Below are positions 61,108-64,000 of a DNA stretch of 64,000 nt, one piece after another (position 1 is the first letter of the stretch; each line of letters begins with the position of its first letter). The stretch is from Haliscomenobacter sp040401995 (GTDB taxonomy: Bacteria; Bacteroidota; Bacteroidia; Chitinophagales; Saprospiraceae). The notes below the pieces were generated by a model that did not search any database, was not told the origin of the DNA, and saw only the letters and a program-made list of their open reading frames with translations. Position numbers and translations under genes: made by a program. Location: positions 1 through 64,000 of the forward strand of contig JBBANM010000001.1 in NCBI GenBank assembly GCA_040401995.1, written 5' to 3'.

Positions 61108-61115
61108 TATTTTTG
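61108..61115 (+). promoter_or_regulatory. Bacteroidota -7 box of nrnA
   Basis: TATTTTTG, an exact match, 31 bases before the ATG. It is arranged back to back with the ndk promoter. Confidence 0.5.
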
Positions 61116-61146
61116 GGACATTCGCAACTTGACTTTGCAGTAATAC

Positions 61147-62151
61147 ATGGAAAACCTACAAGAATTAAAATCCCTTTTGAGTTCGCCCAAGGAGGTTGTG
61201 ATCGTTACACACCGCAATCCTGATGGCGATGCCATTGGTTCTTCACTGGCTCTCTTGCATTTTTTGAAGAAACTGGGTCATCATTCTACCGTCATTTGCC
61301 CTTCCGAGTATCCCGATTTTTTGGAGTGGATGGAAGGCATTTATGAGGTGATTGTCTATGATTCGGACATAGAACGAACCCGTGAGACCATCGAAAAAGC
61401 CAATTTCGTTTTTTGTTTGGATTTCAACTCGCTTGACCGGATCGACAAAGTAGGGGATATGATTATAGCGCTTAAAGCGCCAACCGTCATGATTGACCAC
61501 CACTTAGAACCGGAAACATTTGCCAATTTTTTGCTGTCGGATACCAAAGCCAGCTCCACCAGTGAATTGATTTTTGATTTTATCCATTTGCTGGGTTGGC
61601 AAGAACACCTCGATCAAACCATTGGCGATTGTATTTTTACTGGCATATTGACCGATACTGGCGCCTTCAAATACAGCACTTCGCCCAAGCTTTTTCGCAT
61701 CGTAGCTGCTTTATTGGAATTGGGTGTGGATGATTTTGCCCTACAAGATTTAATTTTTAATAGCCTTACCGAAAAACATTTACGCTTGTTGGGGCATTGT
61801 TTGTATAATCGGATGGAAATTTTGCCCGAATACCAAACGGGCATCATTACGCTGACCAAAGAAGATTACGCGGCATTTGATATTCAACGTGGTGATACGG
61901 AGGGAATTGTAAATTATGTTCTCAAGCTCCACGGCATCAAATTTGCCGCTTTTATTACCGAACAACCAACTATTGTTAAAATATCGTTGCGTTCGCGAGG
62001 CGATTTTTCAGTTCAAGAAATTGCTCAAAAACACTTTAAAGGCGGCGGGCATCGCAACGCAGCCGGCGGCGCTTCCTTTATTGGACTAAAAGCAACGATG
62101 CGAAAGTTCCGGGAACTGTTACCTTTGTATGCTGAACAGCTCAACGCTTAG
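61147..62151 (+). CDS. nrnA: DHH/DHHA1 phosphoesterase, NrnA-like (oligoribonuclease/pAp phosphatase)
   Basis: 334 residues with the DHH metal motifs: VIVTHRNPDGDAIGSSLAL, FCLDFNSLDRID, VMIDHHLEPE (DHH) and ILTDTGAFKYS, then a DHHA1 domain with GGGHRNAAGGA. NrnA degrades short RNA oligonucleotides and dephosphorylates 3'-phosphoadenosine 5'-phosphate. A cyclic-dinucleotide phosphodiesterase role of the related GdpP type is less likely because the GGDEF/PAS and membrane parts are missing. Its promoter is divergent from ndk; the FKBP gene follows after 81 bases, with a short hairpin repeat between. Confidence 0.9.
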   Translation: MENLQELKSLLSSPKEVVIVTHRNPDGDAIGSSLALLHFLKKLGHHSTVICPSEYPDFLEWMEGIYEVIVYDSDIERTRETIEKANFVFCLDFNSLDRIDKVGDMIIALKAPTVMIDHHLEPETFANFLLSDTKASSTSELIFDFIHLLGWQEHLDQTIGDCIFTGILTDTGAFKYSTSPKLFRIVAALLELGVDDFALQDLIFNSLTEKHLRLLGHCLYNRMEILPEYQTGIITLTKEDYAAFDIQRGDTEGIVNYVLKLHGIKFAAFITEQPTIVKISLRSRGDFSVQEIAQKHFKGGGHRNAAGGASFIGLKATMRKFRELLPLYAEQLNA

Positions 62152-62156
62152 TAACG

Positions 62157-62204
62157 GGTGAAAAAGCAAGGCCAAAGTGTATCTTTGCTGTTCAACCGTT
62201 CCTT
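62157..62204 (+). repeat. Short hairpin repeat, family 2, copy 2
   Basis: GGTGAAAAAGCAAGGCCAAA then CTTTGCTGTTCAACCGTTCCT aligns with 57351-57398 over about 48 bases with few differences. The inner CAAAG and CTTTG can pair. It lies in the gap between nrnA and the FKBP gene. Confidence 0.6.
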
Positions 62205-62232
62205 GAATACCTCATCATTTAACCAAAATTAC

Positions 62233-63099
62233 ATGAGAATTTTTATTGCTTTATTGTTTGCCATTGTGTTGATTTCGGGTTGCAAACCCAAACACCAGAA
62301 ATTGCCAAGTGGCTACGAGTATGTTTTGCATACCCATTCTACCGACATCAAAGCTGAACCTGGATCGCTGGTTTATGTGGAATTTTATCTCCGCAACGAC
62401 GACAGTGTTGTAATTTCCAGCAAAGGCCAACCAATGGATCCCATCACGCTACCTGATACCACTAAATTGCAACGCCCCTTGGCTCCAGCGGAAGAAGCGT
62501 TGTTTTACATGCGCAAAGGCGATAGCTTGACGGTAATCATCTCTTTGGACACGGTACCTGTTGAGCGCCGCCCACAAGGTTTCCAAAAATCGAAATTCCT
62601 TTACTACGACATCGTTTTGAAAGATGTAGTGAGTAAAAAGTCTTTGGATGAGAAATTCAACAAAGTAGAGGCCAAGATCAAAGGTTATTTGGATCAATAC
62701 AAAAAAGGTTCCCTTGCCAATATCAAAACCACCGCTTCAGGTTTGAAATACGTGGTGCATGAGGAAGGAAGCGGCCCCTTGCCTGATTCCACGGCCCTAG
62801 TATTTGTCGATTACTACGGCTGTACCTTGGATGGGAAAATGTTTGACAACTCTTACCAGCGTGGTTCCGCATTTAAGTTCCCATTGGGTGCTGGCGCGGT
62901 TATTCCTGGTTGGGACGAAGGTGTGGCGTTGCTGAAGCCTGGTTCAAAAGCAACTTTCTTCATCCCTGGTAAATTGGCGTATGGCGAACAGGGTGTACCT
63001 GGCGCTATTCCACCAAATGCCGAGTTGATGTTTTATGTTGAATTGAAAAAAGTAGAACATCCTCCACGCCCAATGATGCCGCCTAGTTCAGGCAATTAA
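62233..63099 (+). CDS. FKBP-type peptidyl-prolyl isomerase lipoprotein
   Basis: 288 residues from the ATG at 62233, which begins a lipoprotein signal (MRIFIALLFAIVLISGC, Cys17); the open frame upstream to 62158 runs through the family 2 repeat and is not used. The N-terminal half is a spacer or dimerisation region. The C-terminal FKBP domain shows VFVDYYGCTLDGKMFDNSYQ, FPLGAGAVIPGWDEGVALLKPG and LAYGEQGVPGAIPPNAELMFYVEL. Expected to assist folding of envelope proteins. A clear terminator follows. Confidence 0.92.
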   Translation: MRIFIALLFAIVLISGCKPKHQKLPSGYEYVLHTHSTDIKAEPGSLVYVEFYLRNDDSVVISSKGQPMDPITLPDTTKLQRPLAPAEEALFYMRKGDSLTVIISLDTVPVERRPQGFQKSKFLYYDIVLKDVVSKKSLDEKFNKVEAKIKGYLDQYKKGSLANIKTTASGLKYVVHEEGSGPLPDSTALVFVDYYGCTLDGKMFDNSYQRGSAFKFPLGAGAVIPGWDEGVALLKPGSKATFFIPGKLAYGEQGVPGAIPPNAELMFYVELKKVEHPPRPMMPPSSGN

Positions 63100-63124
63100 T
63101 CATTGCGCTGTTTTATAGTAAAGG

Positions 63125-63161
63125 AATGGTTTTAGGCATATTTCGCCTAAAACCATTTTTT
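63125..63161 (+). terminator. Intrinsic terminator of the FKBP gene
   Basis: A 13-bp perfect stem AATGGTTTTAGGC with its inverse, 7-base loop, then a T-run (63156-63161). Confidence 0.85.
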
Positions 63162-63225
63162 AGATTTTTTATTGATCATTTGCCAAGTATACTTTATCTC
63201 TTGGCTTAAAAAGAAACCACTTTCT

Positions 63226-64000
63226 ATGACGATCGAACAACTAAAAGATCTGAAGGAACGCTTGGTAGCTCTGGGGAGGTATCTTTGACGTCGATAACCG
63301 CAAAGCGCAAATCGTTGACAAAGAACAACTTTCTTTAGACCCAAAATTCTGGGACGACCCTAAACGGGCCGAATCCATCCTCAAAGAAATCAAACAGCAC
63401 AAACACTGGGTTGAAAACTACCAATCTGCTGCCAGTCAAATTGACGACGCAGAAGTGCTTTTTGATTTTGCCAAAGAAGGCGAAGCTTCCGAAGAAGAAG
63501 TAGACCAAAAATACCAAGAAGCCATTGCGTCTATTGATGCGGTAGAATTCAAATCTACCCTCAATAACCCGGAAGACGAGCTCAATGTCATCCTGGAAAT
63601 CAACGCTGGGGCCGGCGGCACAGAAGCTTGCGACTGGGCAGAGATGCTCCATCGTATGTATACCATGTGGGCCAATAAACAGGGCTTTAAGCACAGCGAA
63701 CTGGACCGTCAGGACGGTGACACCGCCGGTATCAAATCGGTAACCCTCGAGATTCAAGGTTCCTTTGTATATGGATTGCTGAAAGGCGAAAATGGAGTAC
63801 ATCGCCTGGTGCGCGTGAGCCCTTACAACTCACAAGGTAAGCGAATGACCTCCTTTTGCTCGGTTTTTGTGCATCCCATGATTGACGATAGCATCGAAAT
63901 CGATATCAACCCGGCAGATCTGCAGTGGGATACCTACCGAGCCAGCGGCGCGGGCGGTCAGCACGTCAACAAAACGGAATCAGCAGTGCGGGCTACGCAC
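63226..64000 (+). CDS. prfB: Peptide chain release factor 2 (partial), with programmed +1 frameshift
   Basis: Recognises UGA and UAA stops. The ATG at 63226 opens 20 codons (MTIEQLKDLKERLVALGRYL), then TGA at 63286-63288. The slip site CTT TGA C, preceded by GGGGAGG three bases before CTT, is the classic RF2 autoregulatory frameshift; the sequence GTATCTTTGAC is the same as in E. coli prfB. In the +1 frame the product continues (DVDNRKAQIVDKEQLSLDP) to the window end. It includes INAGAGGTEACDWAEMLHRM and the catalytic GGQ (SGAGGQHVNKTES) near base 63957. The 3' end is outside the window. Confidence 0.96.
63273..63289 (+). promoter_or_regulatory. RF2 programmed frameshift site
   Basis: GGGGAGG (Shine-Dalgarno-like), TAT, then CTT-TGA-C. 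When RF2 is scarce, ribosomes pause at UGA, slip from CUU to UUU, and continue in the +1 frame. The Shine-Dalgarno-like element is notable in a genome that hardly uses such sequences for initiation. Confidence 0.93.

Noticed and set aside
63335..63802. Open frame of 155 codons on the minus strand in the last kilobase
   Set aside because: It is antisense to prfB, whose true reading needs the +1 frameshift and includes the GGQ motif.

Overview
The window is chromosomal DNA of a Bacteroidota bacterium, most likely a Saprospirales/Haliscomenobacter-like lineage (this rank is inference). The signs are: type IX secretion sorting tails and BACON domains on very large secreted proteins, an Oar-like TonB receptor, no clear Shine-Dalgarno sequences, and promoters of the Bacteroidota form TAnnTTTG with a TTTG/TTG about 20 bases upstream, found here in front of eleven transcription units. 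No rRNA, tRNA, CRISPR array or intact transposase gene was seen.

Layout. 1-7.8 kb: end of an unidentified gene, a 7TM-HD phosphodiesterase, a GNAT acetyltransferase, an unknown protein, acyl-CoA dehydrogenase, fmt and a lipase-like hydrolase. 7.9-11.5 kb: a C39-peptidase ABC exporter with its HlyD adaptor. 11.5-20.5 kb: lpdA, a predicted small RNA, a lipoprotein, an SDR, a thioredoxin-like protein, ribD, an HNH/AP2 protein, mnmD and pdhB. 20.5-32 kb: site-2 protease, two secreted metalloproteases (one of 2123 residues with 13 BACON and 5 FN3 domains) and an EAD-like/TPR membrane protein. 32-39 kb: a PQQ dehydrogenase, a malonyl-CoA-synthetase-like ligase and the MadLM malonate carrier, apparently one operon, then a queuosine-precursor transporter and ctlX. 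39-46.9 kb, minus strand: Oar-like receptor, LysM protein, LuxR-type regulator, DUF4230 protein. 47-56 kb, plus strand: folP, an unknown membrane protein, yheT, tamB and a DUF2461 gene, the last three overlapping by 1-4 bases. 56-64 kb: aroC, a lipoprotein, mutS2, ndk, nrnA, an FKBP lipoprotein, and prfB, which carries the classic programmed +1 frameshift and runs off the window.

The most unusual content is a family of eight dispersed, gene-free, palindromic elements of about 160 bp (one internally deleted, one enlarged by a nested palindrome). They start GAG, end CTC, and in six of eight cases are flanked by an exact 3-bp direct repeat, TTA or TAA. This looks like a MITE family with TWA target-site duplications. 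Five of the eight lie between convergent genes, and the duplicated TAA/TTA often forms or overlaps a stop codon. Two terminal-sequence subfamilies share one core. A second, shorter hairpin repeat occurs twice.

The second notable item is a predicted free-standing RNA of about 260 nt on the minus strand upstream of lpdA, bounded by a consensus Bacteroidota promoter and a strong intrinsic terminator.
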